Of a stretch of DNA of 64,000 nt, positions 25,318 to 36,648 are shown piece by piece. The notes under the pieces were generated by a model. The model ran no database searches. It saw nothing but the letters and a program-made list of their open reading frames with translations, and was not told the DNA's origin. Numbering within the stretch: the stretch's first letter is position 1; every line of letters begins with the position of its first letter. Origin of the DNA: Nematostella vectensis (Eukaryota; Cnidaria; Anthozoa; Actiniaria; Edwardsiidae); the NCBI RefSeq assembly GCF_932526225.1, contig NC_064040.1, positions 2,361,501 to 2,425,500 of the forward strand, read 5' to 3'. A program made the position numbers and the translations under genes.

Positions 25318-26494
25318 GTTCGCCGCCTCTTCCTTGTTCAGAGTGCTCGCTTGCTTTTAATACACAACGCAGCGAGGGATAAAAAGAACTACACATCCGA
25401 CTCATCTGGAAAGAATACCAAATTAAAAGCTTTTGCCAAATTCAACATAGCCTACTCTGCCCGCGAAATCGCCACATATCAACGCAAAGTATTACCCTGA
25501 CAACGTAGTGAAATGCACAGTTAAGGAAGCTCTGTCACTTTAAATTAGGTAAAATTCACACTTTTGTCATTACACGGAACTTTGCGAGACAGAAAAATAC
25601 ATTAAACAGACGGAAAGATTACACATGGAGTTAGCATTCGTCATCCCTAAATTGATGCAAATTTTACTGCAGTTTTGTTGACATTGACTCAGAGTGATTG
25701 GCAGACACCGGTCTGAGCTTTTCAGCTGCGGCGTAGCCGAGACAAAAATCAATTATTTTCCTTGGTGAATTACCGGTTAGAAATAAATTCTCTACGTGAT
25801 TAGAAGATTAGGACGAAATCTATTGATCCTGGTTTTTGCGAAGGAATTCAGGCGTACATAGATGAGAAATCGCTTGTAACAAAAAAGAAAAAGATTAAAG
25901 CTTAAAAAAAGAACATACAACTTTTTTTATCCATAACAAACACTCTCTTTTAAATAAAATATCTTTATGAATTTTTATGGTTGAGAACATGCAAAACGTA
26001 CCTCACCACTTACATAGCTCAAATGGGACTGACTGGGGGGGGGGGGGGGGGGTACGCAAGGTGAAAACTCATAGTCTTTGAAGAATCCTACTTTTTGGCC
26101 ACTAAGAACCGCTGTGTACGCGCCTGTATATTGTAGATACCTAAACAGGGATATATAAAAGGGCCCAAGGGGAATAACTTTAATACCATCATAAAATACG
26201 CCTATTTTGAAATCGTAATACAGCATCGATGCCGCTTTAGTATGTGCTTGGATCTTTTTCAGCTGTTTTTTTTTATGATATCTTCTGAAAATCACCTCGT
26301 GCGTGATGCGTTTTCGTGAGTTTTCAATTCACATTTTATTGGGTTTCAAATTCTTAAATTAGATTAATGAGAGAAAATCTAATTGATGAGAGAAAAATAG
26401 TACCTTTCCATTGACGACTCTTCCCATGGTCCTTTGGGCAAACCACGATCCATTCCATGGTACACAGCGCTCGCTTTGCTCCACGGATAATTGA
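25318..26494. other. Intergenic region, no gene recognised
   Basis: No supported exon is seen. A 16-18 bp G run lies near 26034-26051. Near 26405-26485 is a first copy of a short sequence (CCATGGTACACAGCGC then GCTTTGCTCCAC) that recurs at about 27205 and 27370, so this flank was duplicated before the insertions between the copies. Confidence 0.5.
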
Positions 26495-27175
26495 GGGGTC
26501 GTCCACACGAACACGGATTTAAAAGTATCCGGATTCGTTTCGCAGAAAACGCATAACTTGATTCGTGTACACGCTATCGTTTACGCATCGTGTTCGCCTG
26601 GATCCAGCCGTCCACACTAACATGGATATAAACGTTTGAAAACGATAAAATGTACAGGGTGACGTCATTTTTATGATATGTGCATGCTCAAAGCAGCGCG
26701 CGCCTGCTATATGACGCCCTTGTTTTTCATTTTGATACGGATTCGACCGTCCACACTAAAGTATACGGATTCATTTTGATTCACTTTCGTCAGCGTTTTT
26801 AAAAGTATCCGGATTCGCTGGATCCAGCGACGTGTTATTGTGGAAGGAAGGCCTAAACGTATCAAAAAGTATGCGGATTCAAACGAATCCGTGTTAGTGT
26901 GGACGGAAGGCCTAAACGTATCAAAAAGTATACGAATCCGTGTTAGTGTGGACGGAAGGCCTAAAGGTATCAAAAAGTATGCGGATTCAAACGAATCCGT
27001 TTTAGTGTGGACGGAAGGCCTAAACGTTTCAAAAAGTATACGAATCCGTGTTAGTGTGGACGGAAGGCCTAAACGTATCAAAAAGTATACGGATTCAAAC
27101 GAATCCGTGTTAGTGTGGACGGAAGGCCTAAACGTATCAAAAAGTATACGGATCCGTGTTAGTGTGGACGGCCCC
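26495..27175. mobile_element. 681 bp TIR element with internally amplified terminal motif
   Basis: The left end GGGGTCGTCCACACGAACAC and the inverted right end GGGGCCGTCCACACTAACAC match at 18 of 20 positions. TGA flanks both sides (26492-26494 and 27176-27178), a possible 3 bp target duplication. The right half (about 26836-27175) is a minisatellite of 49-59 bp, each unit containing GTTAGTGTGGACGG, a copy of the terminal repeat. No ORF of its own; open frames here are by-products of the repeat. The superfamily is not assigned. Confidence 0.7.
26836..27175 (+). repeat. Minisatellite of 49-59 bp units inside the TIR element
   Basis: About six copies, each built of GTGTGGACGGAAGGCCTAAA, then CGTATCAAAAAGTAT, then a CGAATCCGT tail. 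Copies differ by the presence or absence of a ~10 bp CGGATTCAAA segment. Confidence 0.85.
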
Positions 27176-27400
27176 TGACAGAAGGTGGTGATATCTCCTT
27201 CCGATGGTAGACAGCGCGCGCTTTGCTCCACCGCTCATTGACATAATAAATACAAAAAAAAAAACAAATAGTCGTGTCGTGAACCAGAGGAATGAATACA
27301 ATACACCAAAAACTGGAATTCGACTCTGCCTCTGTCTCATTGACAGAAGGTGGTGTTATCTCTTTCCCATGGTACACAGCGCGCGCTTTGCTTCACCTGT
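27176..27400. repeat. Short direct duplication with a Penelope-like fragment between the copies
   Basis: CAGAAGGTGGTG and the following ~55 bp occur at about 27178 and 27341. Between them (27240-27340) lies an A run and AATACACCAAAAACTGGAA, matching the repeat at 23640. This is consistent with nested insertion into an older tandem duplication. Confidence 0.65.
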
Positions 27401-27635
27401 GTTTGTTCAGCAGACTCAAGTCTCGCATAAGACATCAGGTCAACTAAATAAAAGCATTGATTCTATTTATCCATTTTGTAAAATGTGTGCCCGAGGAATG
27501 GCGGCCTCTTTTCCAGAATTTCTCGGGAAATTTTAATCTTTCTGCCATCTTAGTACACGGTCTACAATGTTTATAAGATGCTTTCTTAAATATCAGGTAA
27601 CAGATTGATCCAAACAAAAGTGCAGAGCCCCCAAT

Positions 27636-30600
27636 ATGTCAGGCCTGTTTCTAATGCGCCTCAAGCAGTGCTTTGCTTTAGGGACTTGTGTGTTTTTATT
27701 CATCTTTGGCATCCTCTTCGATCGTCACTTAAGACTTAGGCCGTCTCAAGGAATGTCCCTAGACTCAAACAAGCTGCAAGTCCCAGCCATTAGAACCAAA
27801 AAAGTCATTGCGAGAACTTTAAAAGAGGGCTCGTCCCGTAACAAAACAACATTGGAATTATTGCATAACAAGCGACTATCTGAATATGTGAAAGATGAAA
27901 AGATTGACTCGCTAGAGGCAAATCATCTGGCAAAAATTGGGATAACTTTGGAGAAAGCTTTGAAGAAAAGGTCTGACAACTATATACTTGGGATTATAAA
28001 GAACAAAGGAAAAGTAAATGGAGCTACCAATGAAAATTTGAAAAATCAGTCACGTCAAAGCGAGGGGAAGAAAAGGGTTTTTCAAATCCCTTACATAAAG
28101 GTAAGAGGCATTTTATAAATAGACAATTGTAATGAGAGGAAATTTTCAATCCATTTCCATTCGCTCGATGTGAGATATTCAAATAACCATAGCAGGGGCG
28201 TATCTAGAGAAAAACGCAGTGCGGGGGCCAGAGTAGTAATAAACTAACCACAGATCAAACAATTTTAAATCCTAAACTCTAAAATACACACATAAGATCA
28301 ACCGTCTTCTTAACTACCAAAAGAAGATCAAATAATTTGGAAAGATCAAATAATGTAATAAACATACATGCAAATTTTTTACCGCATGGTTTTGTCTTTG
28401 TATAATCCCTCTTTATCCACGTGAGTTCCCAAATGAGTTTATAATTATGGAAAGTGATGTATAGTGCTCATGTCCCCATGGGGGAGGGGGTGGATTGATC
28501 ATCGATGCTAGGTCTAACTATAACAACTATTGTTATTTCGTCCAGTTGTATGGAGTGCAATACGTCCTTGATAAGTCAACTGATTACACGCCAAATTCTC
28601 ACAAGCCTCCCCAACATGTTTACCATGACTACGCGCATGCGCGCGTCGTGTGTGATGACCGGGGAGCAGAATGCCAGGGTCTCTTCCAGTGGTACCGGGG
28701 CAGTCATTTCATTCTGTTATCTACGGTGACGATGGTGCAGAGAGGAAGAGGTGTGCTATACATCAAGGCCGATAACGCTGCGAATTTAAGTAAGTCAAGC
28801 CTGTGCGGGCGCTAAGTCAGGATTTGCAGGGGGGGGGGGGGGGGGGGAGATGTGTGTGCAATCATATGCGAAAAAATCTATGACGAAGGCATCTTCTACA
28901 TAAAGATGTCTGTTTGGAGCCATGGTCTCCTTTGTAGTTCACTTTCTCGCAGAGCTGTATTGGGAGAAATGAATCGGGGCTTTGGAAAATTTTCTTTTAT
29001 AATGAGGGTTTAAGCTTTCTAGAACTACATCTTGGGAAACCAGAGTGAACCTTCGAATTGAAAATCCAGCTGCATGCAGTTGAGAATTATACTTTATTTA
29101 CTCTTCTAGTTTTAAAATCATCTCTCGTTATCATTTAAGGTAAGCACGGCCACTTGTCAAGATATCGCTTACCTTTTGCAGCTTTTGTAACCGCTGACCG
29201 GGCGTGTGTTGTCCCAGTGAGCGCACGTTCCCTCCCCCCCTCCCTCAGCGTAGCAAATTCGTCGGGTTGCACTCTTCCCCGTCTGGACCCGTTCGACCCG
29301 AGCGTCACGGCATTCTTCCAGCGACGGCAGCCTCTACAGTGTGAGGGGGTGGCGTTTACTAGTTATCATGGAAACACGCTGAAGGTTGTACGCAAGGATG
29401 ACAGAGGTATGGTGTGGTGTTTACTAGTTAGCATAGAAACACGCTGAAGGTTGTACGCAAGGATGACAGAGGTATGGTGTGGTGTTTACTAGTTAGCATA
29501 GAAACACGCTGAAGGTGGTACGCAAGGATGACAGAGGTATGGTGTGGTGTTTACTAGTTAGCATAGAAACACGCTGAAGGTGGTACGCAAGGATGATAGA
29601 GGTATGGTGTGGTGTTTACTAGTTACCATGGAAACACGCTGAAGGTGGTACGCAGGGATGATAGAGGTATGGTGTGGTGTTGTCGGTGCTGCAGTAGTTG
29701 TTGGTTGTGGTGGTGATGCAATGATTATGATGCTGACGATAATGGGTTTTGTTGTTGGTAATGATGCTGATGTTATTGATGATAGAAGATGGTGTTGTCG
29801 ACGTTGGTTATGGCAATAATTCGTGAGGATAATGATGGCTTGTGATGGCGAGGATAATTTTGATGTTGTTGATGACGATGTTCATGATAAGGATGATGGT
29901 GTTGATGATAGTATTGATCATGTTGATGATAGTATTGATGATGTTGATTATAGTATTGATCATGTTGATGATAGTATTGATGATGTTGATAATAAGGATG
30001 ATGATAATAGTGTAATGTTGTTGTTGCTTATAATGATTGTGAGACTCATTATGGGAGAAACACGGTGTTGGTCGCGATATCTGCCCGCATAGTATGGTCA
30101 TAATGCTAAATAATTTTGATGATTTTTGTGGTGGTAAAAGTCCTTCACAGATAATTGCAGTATGTATATTTCTCCTCACCGAGGTGCCCCATTAAGACGC
30201 ATTACGTACCGCGAGATCCACAGAGAGAACGCCACCGATAATGGCTATACTCTTGGCTTCTCCCATGAACTACCACTGAACTTAACCAACGGCATTCGCC
30301 TTACGCATGACTTCATCCAAGTAACCGCTGAATTTACAAACGGCGCAACGCAAGTCGACTATCACTGTCACGTGACGCCAAAACCCGAGGTCTCCAATAT
30401 AAACCGCGGGTTTAGGGGGATACCGCTGAATATAATTATATTGGGACTTGATAGGAATTCTGCTGGCACGTTTCAGCGGCTGCTGCCTGATGCGTATGAA
30501 GTACTGAAAAAGGAGCTCAATGCGCATATGTTTGAGGGTTTCTCCTTACTAGGGGAGGGTGAGTAAGACGGTGCTTGAGGGTTTCTTCTTACTAGGGGAG

Positions 30601-32787
30601 GGTAAGTAGGTGCTTGGGGGTTTCTCCTTACTAGGGGAGGTTAAGTTGATATTTGAGAGTTTCTTCCTACTAGGGGAGGGTGCGTAAGTCGGCGAATGAT
30701 GGTTTCTCCTTCCTAAGTAATATCATTATTCATCACGTAAGACATATTTTCTTTCTAAACTTTCAGGAACAACGCCCCAATTAACTGGCCTCTTGACAGG
30801 AAAAACAGTGGAGTCTAATTGTGCCAAGCATGAGGCTCGAAGAGGCGTCGATGGAGCACAAACTGTAGACGAATGGCCATTTATTTTTAAGACTTTAAAG
30901 GATAAAGGCTATGTTACTATGTTCAGCGAGGACGCTCCATCTATCGGTAAGAATAAAAAAGTGTCCTCTGTTAGCCGGCATTTTGTCACCCCAACAAGAT
31001 ACCAAGTGCGACAAAGCATCCATCGGCTACCTAAAATAAGCTTTTGAAATATTTTTGTCTGAATTTGGTAACTAAAATATAAAAGCTTGTTTTTAGATGG
31101 CTATTTGAAGGGTCCATCACATAGTTTGTTTTCAAATATGGAATAAAATGAAATGAGTGTCTGACAGGGGCAGTGCTAGAACAACAAATCTTTATGCATT
31201 TGCGGGGGGACAGGGATAGGATACAGAGCGTCATCCCCCTCCATAAGTTCTTTGTTAAGTCTTCGTAAAGTTTTTCGTCTGGTGTTACTAAGCTAACACA
31301 TGGTGTCGTCTGGTGTTACTAGCTAACACATGGTGTCGTCTGGTGTTACTAGCTAACACATGGTGTCGTCTGGTGTTACTAGCTAACACATGGTGTCGTC
31401 TGGTGTTACTAGCTAACACATTGTGTCGTCTGTTATTACTAGCTAACACATTGTGTCGTTTGGTGCTACTAGCTAACACATTGGGTCATCTGGTGTTACT
31501 AGCTAACACATTGTGTCGTCTGGTGTTATTAGCTAACACATTGTGTCGTCCTGGTGTTACTGGCTATCACATGGTGTCGTCCGGTGTTACTAGCTAACAC
31601 ATTGGGTCATCTGGTGTTACTAGCTAACACAGTGTCGTCTGGTGTTACTAGCTTACACATTGTGTCGTCTGGTGTTACTATTTAACATATTGTGTCGTTT
31701 TTCTATAGGTGCATTTGCCATGCGTCTAAAAGGCTTTGCTAACCAACCCACCGATCATTACGGGCGCACGTTTTGGTCAGCAGTGCCATTCAAAGAGACA
31801 ACCGGTCTTCATGATAACTGCATCAACTCACAACCACAACACCGACTTCAATTGGAATACCTGAAAAGCTTGTTTTACTCGTACCCAAGACAACCGAAAT
31901 TTGGATTCACATTTCTTGGAAGCCTTTGCCACCAAGAATCTATCAACACAATTAGTTATGCTAATGAGGATGTAAGGGATCTCTTCTATTGGCTAAAGCG
32001 GGAAGGCCATTTGAACGACACGATGCTGGTTGTCATGGGTGACCACGGGGCCAGGTTTGGCGAGATTCGCGCCACTGTTCAGGGGAGACTGGAAGAGAGG
32101 CTTCCTTTTCTCTCTATTGTACTCCCGGAATGGTTCAAGGGAGAATTCTCTCAACTTTTCTCCGCATTGGAACTTAACCAAAAACGCTTGATAACACCAT
32201 TAGATTTACACGCTACTTTTATGCATATTTTGAATTTCCCCCACGATCCTTCGCGATCTCAATTATCTGATGGCGTGAGTCTGTTCACGTGCATCTCTGA
32301 ATCACGTGACTGCCAAGGGGCAGGGATCCCCGAACATTTCTGCCCGTGCCTCGAATGGGAACCGATTCGTAAACACCACGCGCATATTGTTATGGGTGCT
32401 CAGGCGGCCGCTTACAAAATTAACTCCTTCCTTGCTCTCGACAAGACAGCAAGTAAACTTTGTCATTTCACGAGGCTGAAAAACATTAAAAGCGCTGTCC
32501 AAGAGATACTCTTCGCTAAAGTGCTGACGTTTAAGGAAACAGAGAATGGGATAGGCCTAGGAATAGGAAGGCCTTTGTATGACAAAGCAGGTAGTCCAAG
32601 TGAGTGTAGATATATAATTCAATTCTCGACTCAGCCTGGCAGCGCGAGATTCGAGGTAATGGTTGTCATACAAGACAATAAAGCCAGCATAAGAGGCAGT
32701 ATAAGCCGCATTAACAAGTACGGCTCACAACCGTCATGCATTGCACAGGCCTTACCACATCTTCGACCGTTCTGCGTATGCAAATAA
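27636..32787 (+). CDS. DUF229 sulfatase-like type II membrane protein, six exons, 866 aa
   Basis: Exons: 27636-28100, 28546-28789, 29182-29406, 30151-30558, 30767-30946 and 31709-32787; intron phases 0,1,1,1,1, and the joined frame is open to TAA. The N-terminus has one hydrophobic segment (about residues 12-28, LGTCVFLFIFGILF) after a short basic stretch, so a type II signal anchor is likely. Residues ~405-420 (IIILGLDRNSAG) match the DUF229 start of the alkaline-phosphatase/sulfatase fold. GEGTTPQLTGLLTG fits the family's N-T-P...L-TG motif, and VVMGDHGARFG (Asp619, His620) is the metal-binding GDHG motif of the superfamily. DUF229 proteins are widespread in invertebrates with poorly known activity; a phospho- or sulfo-hydrolase-like role in the secretory pathway is inference. 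Start: first ATG of the open exon; a second in-frame ATG lies six codons on. Introns 3, 4 and 5 hold tandem repeats. Confidence 0.9.
28190..28215 (+). mobile_element. Possible hAT-like element end in intron 1 of the DUF229 gene
   Basis: CAGGGGCGTATCTAGAG resembles the CAGGGGCG starts common among hAT transposon ends. I find no matching inverted end in the intron, so this is at most a fragment. Confidence 0.3.
29354..29678 (+). repeat. 65 bp tandem repeat (five copies) spanning the exon 3 splice donor
   Basis: Copies begin at 29354, 29419, 29484, 29549 and 29614. The first copy contains the last ~53 coding bases of exon 3 and its donor (AGAG then GTATGG). The next four repeat the same exon end and donor inside the intron. 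Because 65 is not a multiple of 3, using a downstream donor would shift the frame. Confidence 0.9.
29690..30035 (+). repeat. GAT/GTT-rich microsatellite region
   Basis: Degenerate GATGATGTTGAT repeats, with a regular TTGATGATAGTATTGATGA sub-repeat at about 29890-30000. It lies in intron 3 of the DUF229 gene. Open frames here reflect the trinucleotide bias. Confidence 0.85.
30534..30715 (+). repeat. 39-43 bp tandem repeat (about five copies) spanning the exon 4 splice donor
   Basis: The first copy is the end of exon 4 (GAGGGTTTCTCCTTACTAGG, then GGAG and donor GGTGAGTAAG). Later copies begin near 30577, 30616, 30655 and 30698. Each keeps the exon-like part, and the next three keep a donor-like GGTAAGT, GGTTAAGT or GGTGCGTAAG. 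Confidence 0.88.
31280..31698 (+). repeat. 30 bp minisatellite before the last exon of the DUF229 gene
   Basis: About 14 copies of GGTGTTACTAGCTAACACAT plus GGTGTCGTCT, ending ten bases before the acceptor TTCTATAG of exon 6. Because 30 is a multiple of 3, it opens frames on both strands; these are not genes. Confidence 0.93.
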
Positions 32788-32804
32788 GCCACAGTCAAAT
32801 CTTC

Positions 32805-32810
32805 AATAAA
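32805..32810 (+). promoter_or_regulatory. Polyadenylation signal AATAAA of the DUF229 gene
   Basis: AATAAA lies 17 bases after the TAA stop, the first canonical signal downstream. A cleavage site would be expected within about 30 bases. Confidence 0.6.
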
Positions 32811-32920
32811 AGATTACTCTTTTATCGCGTATTACGCGTAAGAATCTGTTTCCCCTTTTAGTCCACATAAATCAAGCCTGCGAAAACAGACGCCTCTAGC
32901 AGCTCGCGAAATAACTAGAG

Positions 32921-32987
32921 CCGCAATCCGGCGACAACGCGAAGGTAATGAGCCCCTTCGCTTCGGGTTGTTGCCGGTTTGCGGCTC
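32921..32987. repeat. Imperfect palindrome, ~27 bp arms
   Basis: GAGCCGCAATCCGGCGACAA and its continuation pair with CTTCGGGTTGTTGCCGGTTT and GCGGCTC, with a short loop between. It resembles a foldback MITE fragment; no target duplication is visible. Confidence 0.6.
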
Positions 32988-34825
32988 CTTTGTAGTCAAG
33001 CTTGGAGCCTCTAGGTAAGATCGAATATGAGCCTCTGAAAATTGCCATAATAAATAAGCGCTTATTCGAGCAATTATTACGGAATGAAAGAAACACGGCA
33101 CTCTCAAAGCTTTTGCGGATCTAAAAACATAAGGTTATAAAAACATTAATTTATTTTTACGTTATACTGACAATTCAGGAGTGCGCATGCGTGAATTGTT
33201 TCGTTTCTTGCAGACCCACATGGATTATTCGAGGTAAACGGATGTCCTCGTTTCCGTCCTCCAGAAATTTCAAGACCGTACTTACTAGGATCATTTCTAT
33301 AGTACGCGTCCCGTCTTTGTAACCTTACAGAGACAACCACGATACCCACGGTGACGATGCAAAGCGTGATCCTCTGAGCGCGAAGCACGTCGAGGGCATT
33401 GCCTTGATTGGCAAGTCGCCACCGACGATTGATGACCGTTCTTCCCTGTCCATTAGTGGCTGGGTGGAGGAGGATCACGCATTCAGAGTGGGTATCTCGT
33501 TAAACAAACAAAGCAACATCACAATTTATGCTTTACGAGTCTTGTGGTAGTTTGTTTTCTCTCCCTTAAAGTAAATATAACTCATCAAACGAAGATTTGT
33601 AACGATATTTAAAAAAAACCTTTAAACTCAGATTATACACGGCGCATTCAACTGTTAACAAGGCAAGAGAACGCAGTGACGATAACATAGCTATAACATG
33701 GTCGATAAATTAAATATTCTAACAGACTATAAGTGATTCCTTGGTTTATAAATATTCTATCTTGCAACGGCTTTAGCCTCCTTTAACTTACTGATGACTC
33801 GTGCGTTCTAAACGGACAAAAATATAATCTAAAACCCAACACAAACCATCTGTATCGACAGCTAAACGATTATTTACTCGTGTCTGCTTGTCGACACGTG
33901 TGACTGTTTTGTTAACCAAATTCGATCCTAATCTCACACCATTGTCGAAGGTCACTGGACTGAAGAAAGTTTACGGGTCTGAAAGCATTATAGCGACATT
34001 AGGAAAATGGAGAGAATTGAGTTGGCCAATAGCATTCCTCCAAAGTTTTGGCGGTTGTTTTCAGTATTTTATGAACACATGTGGCCGTGTAGTATAACAT
34101 AAATGCATAATACAACGAAATACGCAGTTAAATTCGCTATGATTCAGGAAGATACGAGACAAGCGAAAGCAAAAATTACTTGAACGTAGCACAGGTTTAA
34201 ACACTTTTACAAAAAAATGTTTTCTATTCAGAGAAAAAAGGGGTGGAATGGAACTGCAGTTCTACATGGGAATGTCACAGTCTCGGAGAAGACAGAAGAG
34301 TATAACTACAAAGGTAATAACACAGATAGCATTCTACATCACTAAATGAGAGAAATAACGGGAGGGGGGGGGGGGGAGGGCTAATTTGCTGAATCGAACC
34401 TCTTCTTAAGTAGGACAGAGATGTATCGATGATGTTGGATGGAACGGTAATAACCGTTTTAAGGCAAAACAATAAAACACTATTGTGTCCGTTAAAATGC
34501 AATAGAACCATTTGTATCTACTGGCTTATCTTTTCTCTTTTTGACCGTTTTCTGTCACATTTCCCAAAAGCTCTACGTTTAGCCGTTTTTACACTTGATT
34601 GCCACAGCAAAGCCAATATCACTTACATCAGTCAATAAACACTAGTCTCCTTGTGCGAGGGAGACTAGTTAAACACGGGCTAAGATTATTGTTTTGCTAA
34701 TTCTCGCTAATTCTCGTTATCCGTCGTGAGGGGGCTTGTAAAAAACATCAAGAAGACGCGCGAGACAAGAAGCTGCTTCGTCCCTTCACTAAGAGAAATC
34801 CTGCATTGCTTTGGTCTAAAGAAAA
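32988..34825. other. Intergenic region, no gene firmly supported
   Basis: A 110-codon minus-strand frame (33146-33478) has one hydrophobic segment but no other support. A short stretch at about 34231-34312 is flanked by splice-like AG and GT sites, but I cannot connect it to a gene. A G run lies at 34362-34378. Confidence 0.4.
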
Positions 34826-36132
34826 ATGACTCGCTACATTACAAAAAGTAGAGTTGTTACCGTGAAAAGTACCTCCCCGCACACCACACCGACCCATTAT
34901 GACTATGTTATGACGGCATTTCTAGTTCCAAACGCGGCGATCATCCTACTGAGCTTCCTGGCGTTCAGTCTCATCTTCCTCGCCATCTTCTTCCTGATCT
35001 TGAGGAGAATGCAGACCAAGCTGATGGAGAAGCTGCACACACGAGAACGGAACTACATCAGCTTGGGTCTGCGCTCACTGATCTCGCGAGAGGCGAGGGC
35101 GCTTATTAACGATGGACACGAGTGTGAGGAGGACGAGGAGGAATGGGTACTAAACACGACCAACGAGAAAATCAAACAGGCTCAGGTGAGTATATCGGTA
35201 ACCTTTGTGACTGGCTTGTCGATTCCAGGCTCGCACACTGTTCGCCGTTTGTCGCCATTTCGGGTTTGGGTATGGTAAATCGCGCACGTGGTTTCGTCGC
35301 CACTTCGGGTAAAAAAAAAGTGTATCATCGAAAGATATGTTTCTCTGAGCTACTGAAGTAGGTTGCGTAGATAGCAATCCCTTCATTTACAGACCATAAA
35401 AGATACGAGAGCATCTTCAAGGGCGGTAGGAACAGTGTTTGTTTAGCTATGTTTAGCACGTTTCGGCAAGCTCGTCGGAGACAGTTCGCGCTCCCCGGGG
35501 TAGTAGCTCGGATTACGCAACATGACCTGTTGACGGGTTTTCTCATTAAAAACATGAAGAAAGCGTCGCAAACAAGGCACATTTTAGAAATTGAAGGGAA
35601 ACTCGTTATTAATTATCAGGATTTAGCCTAACAAACTCTGTTCCTACCGCCCTTGCATATAAACATGTGATTTATGTTGTTTCAGGAGACTCCAAGTACC
35701 ATTGCTCGTCTCCAGGTCTCCGCCGCCTACTCCGAGACAACCGGTCGCATTGCCGTCAATATTTGCCAGGCTACTCAGCTTGCTACTGTCCTCCAACAAC
35801 ACGGTTACAATACATTACAAGTGCACGTGAAAATGCAACCCCTTGCCACGAAGTTCCGTTACAAAACGCTCTCCAAACCGGCTTATCGCGCCATCTTCGA
35901 CGAGCAATTCGCGTTTGATGGATTCAGAAAGAGGGACTTGAGGAAGTGCTGGTTTCGTTTTCGGTTGTATTCGTTCACCAAGTTCGGTAAGAAGAAGATC
36001 GTAGGACAAGTAAACGTCAGTGTCACGGACTTTGAGGAGAATGGCGTATGGGGAACCTTGTGGTTGGATGTGACGCCGAGTGATGAGATGTACAGGCTGA
36101 TAGCTAGTGCAAACGAGCTTGGAAACTACTGA
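34826..36132 (+). CDS. Single-C2-domain transmembrane protein, two exons, 268 aa
   Basis: Exons 34826-35185 and 35686-36132 join in phase 0 (CAG then GTGAGT; TTCAG then GAGACT). Residues ~33-59 (AAIILLSFLAFSLIFLAIFF) are a single membrane helix, followed by a basic stretch and an acidic cluster (ECEEDEEEW). Exon 2 is one C2 domain of the synaptotagmin-like type. It runs ARLQVSAAYSETTGRIAVNI, then FDEQFAF, then a C-terminal beta strand near IVGQVNVSVTDFE. The usual aspartates of the calcium loops are not evident (ATQLATVLQQHGYNTLQVHV in the first loop region), so calcium binding is doubtful. One C2 domain is fewer than the two of synaptotagmins. A membrane-trafficking or tethering role is inference. 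The intron contains a MITE. Confidence 0.82.
35418..35655. mobile_element. 238 bp MITE with ~32 bp TIRs in the C2-gene intron
   Basis: The left end CAAGGGCGGTAGGAACAG and the right end CTGTTCCTACCGCCCTTG are exact inverted copies. The match extends inward imperfectly (GTTTGTT...GCTA) to about 32 bp. The CAAGGGCGG start is reminiscent of hAT ends, but the flanks (GAGCATCTT, CATATAAAC) give no clean 8 bp target duplication. An open frame inside it (35449-35631) is not considered a gene. Confidence 0.85.
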
Positions 36133-36648
36133 CTTGTGGAGAAAAAAAATATCCAATGTCGGAGCTCTGCAACGCTTTTTTTTTTTTGTAAAGAAGAAAG
36201 AAGTCCCAGAACTTCAATTTCGCGAAATTAAATCCCCTGCAAACAACTGTTTGGCTTCGCTTGCTTAATAGCACAGGAATAGTAAAGCCTGCGGAAGCTC
36301 GGTGTTTTACTTGTACGGGTTTATACCATCTCTGAGTGTTAAATTAAAATCCTAGACAACAATACGTGCGATAGTATAATATAATATAAACTAGAATTAT
36401 TCAAACATAGGACAGCGGCGCTAAGACAGGTCTATATTACAACAAATAGCAAAATTTACCTTAAAACCTATTACCATATCAAAATATATTCTATTACAAG
36501 ATCTTTTAGCTCAATAAATTACGTTTTAATGTTTTCCTATTGGACCTCCGTGTAGATGGTGGTAGCGAATGCAATGGTCTGCCATTAAAAAGTCCGTCGG
36601 TCGCCTAGTCGGGAGAGGTCTGTCGCTTAGTCGGGTGAGATCCGCCGC
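36133..36648. other. Convergent intergenic region / 3' UTRs
   Basis: It lies between the 3' ends of two convergent genes. It ends in a short tandem motif (GTCGCCTAGTCGGG, three copies, 36598-36658) that runs into the last codons of the minus-strand gene. Confidence 0.5.

Noticed and set aside
29823-30179. Asp/Asn- or Ile-rich ORFs on both strands
   Set aside because: Products of the GAT-type microsatellite within an intron.
31288-31597. Long frames in the 30 bp minisatellite
   Set aside because: The repeat length is a multiple of three without stops; both strands are open, and the following exon has a good acceptor.
31280-31698. CRISPR-like regular repeats
   Set aside because: The 30 bp units are directly adjacent with no unique spacers, and the context is a spliced animal gene.
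33146-33478. 110-codon minus-strand ORF with one hydrophobic segment
   Set aside because: No family resemblance, no splice or promoter support; the only AATAAA lies inside the frame just before its stop.
35449-35631. 60-codon ORF in the C2-gene intron
   Set aside because: It lies wholly inside the 238 bp MITE.
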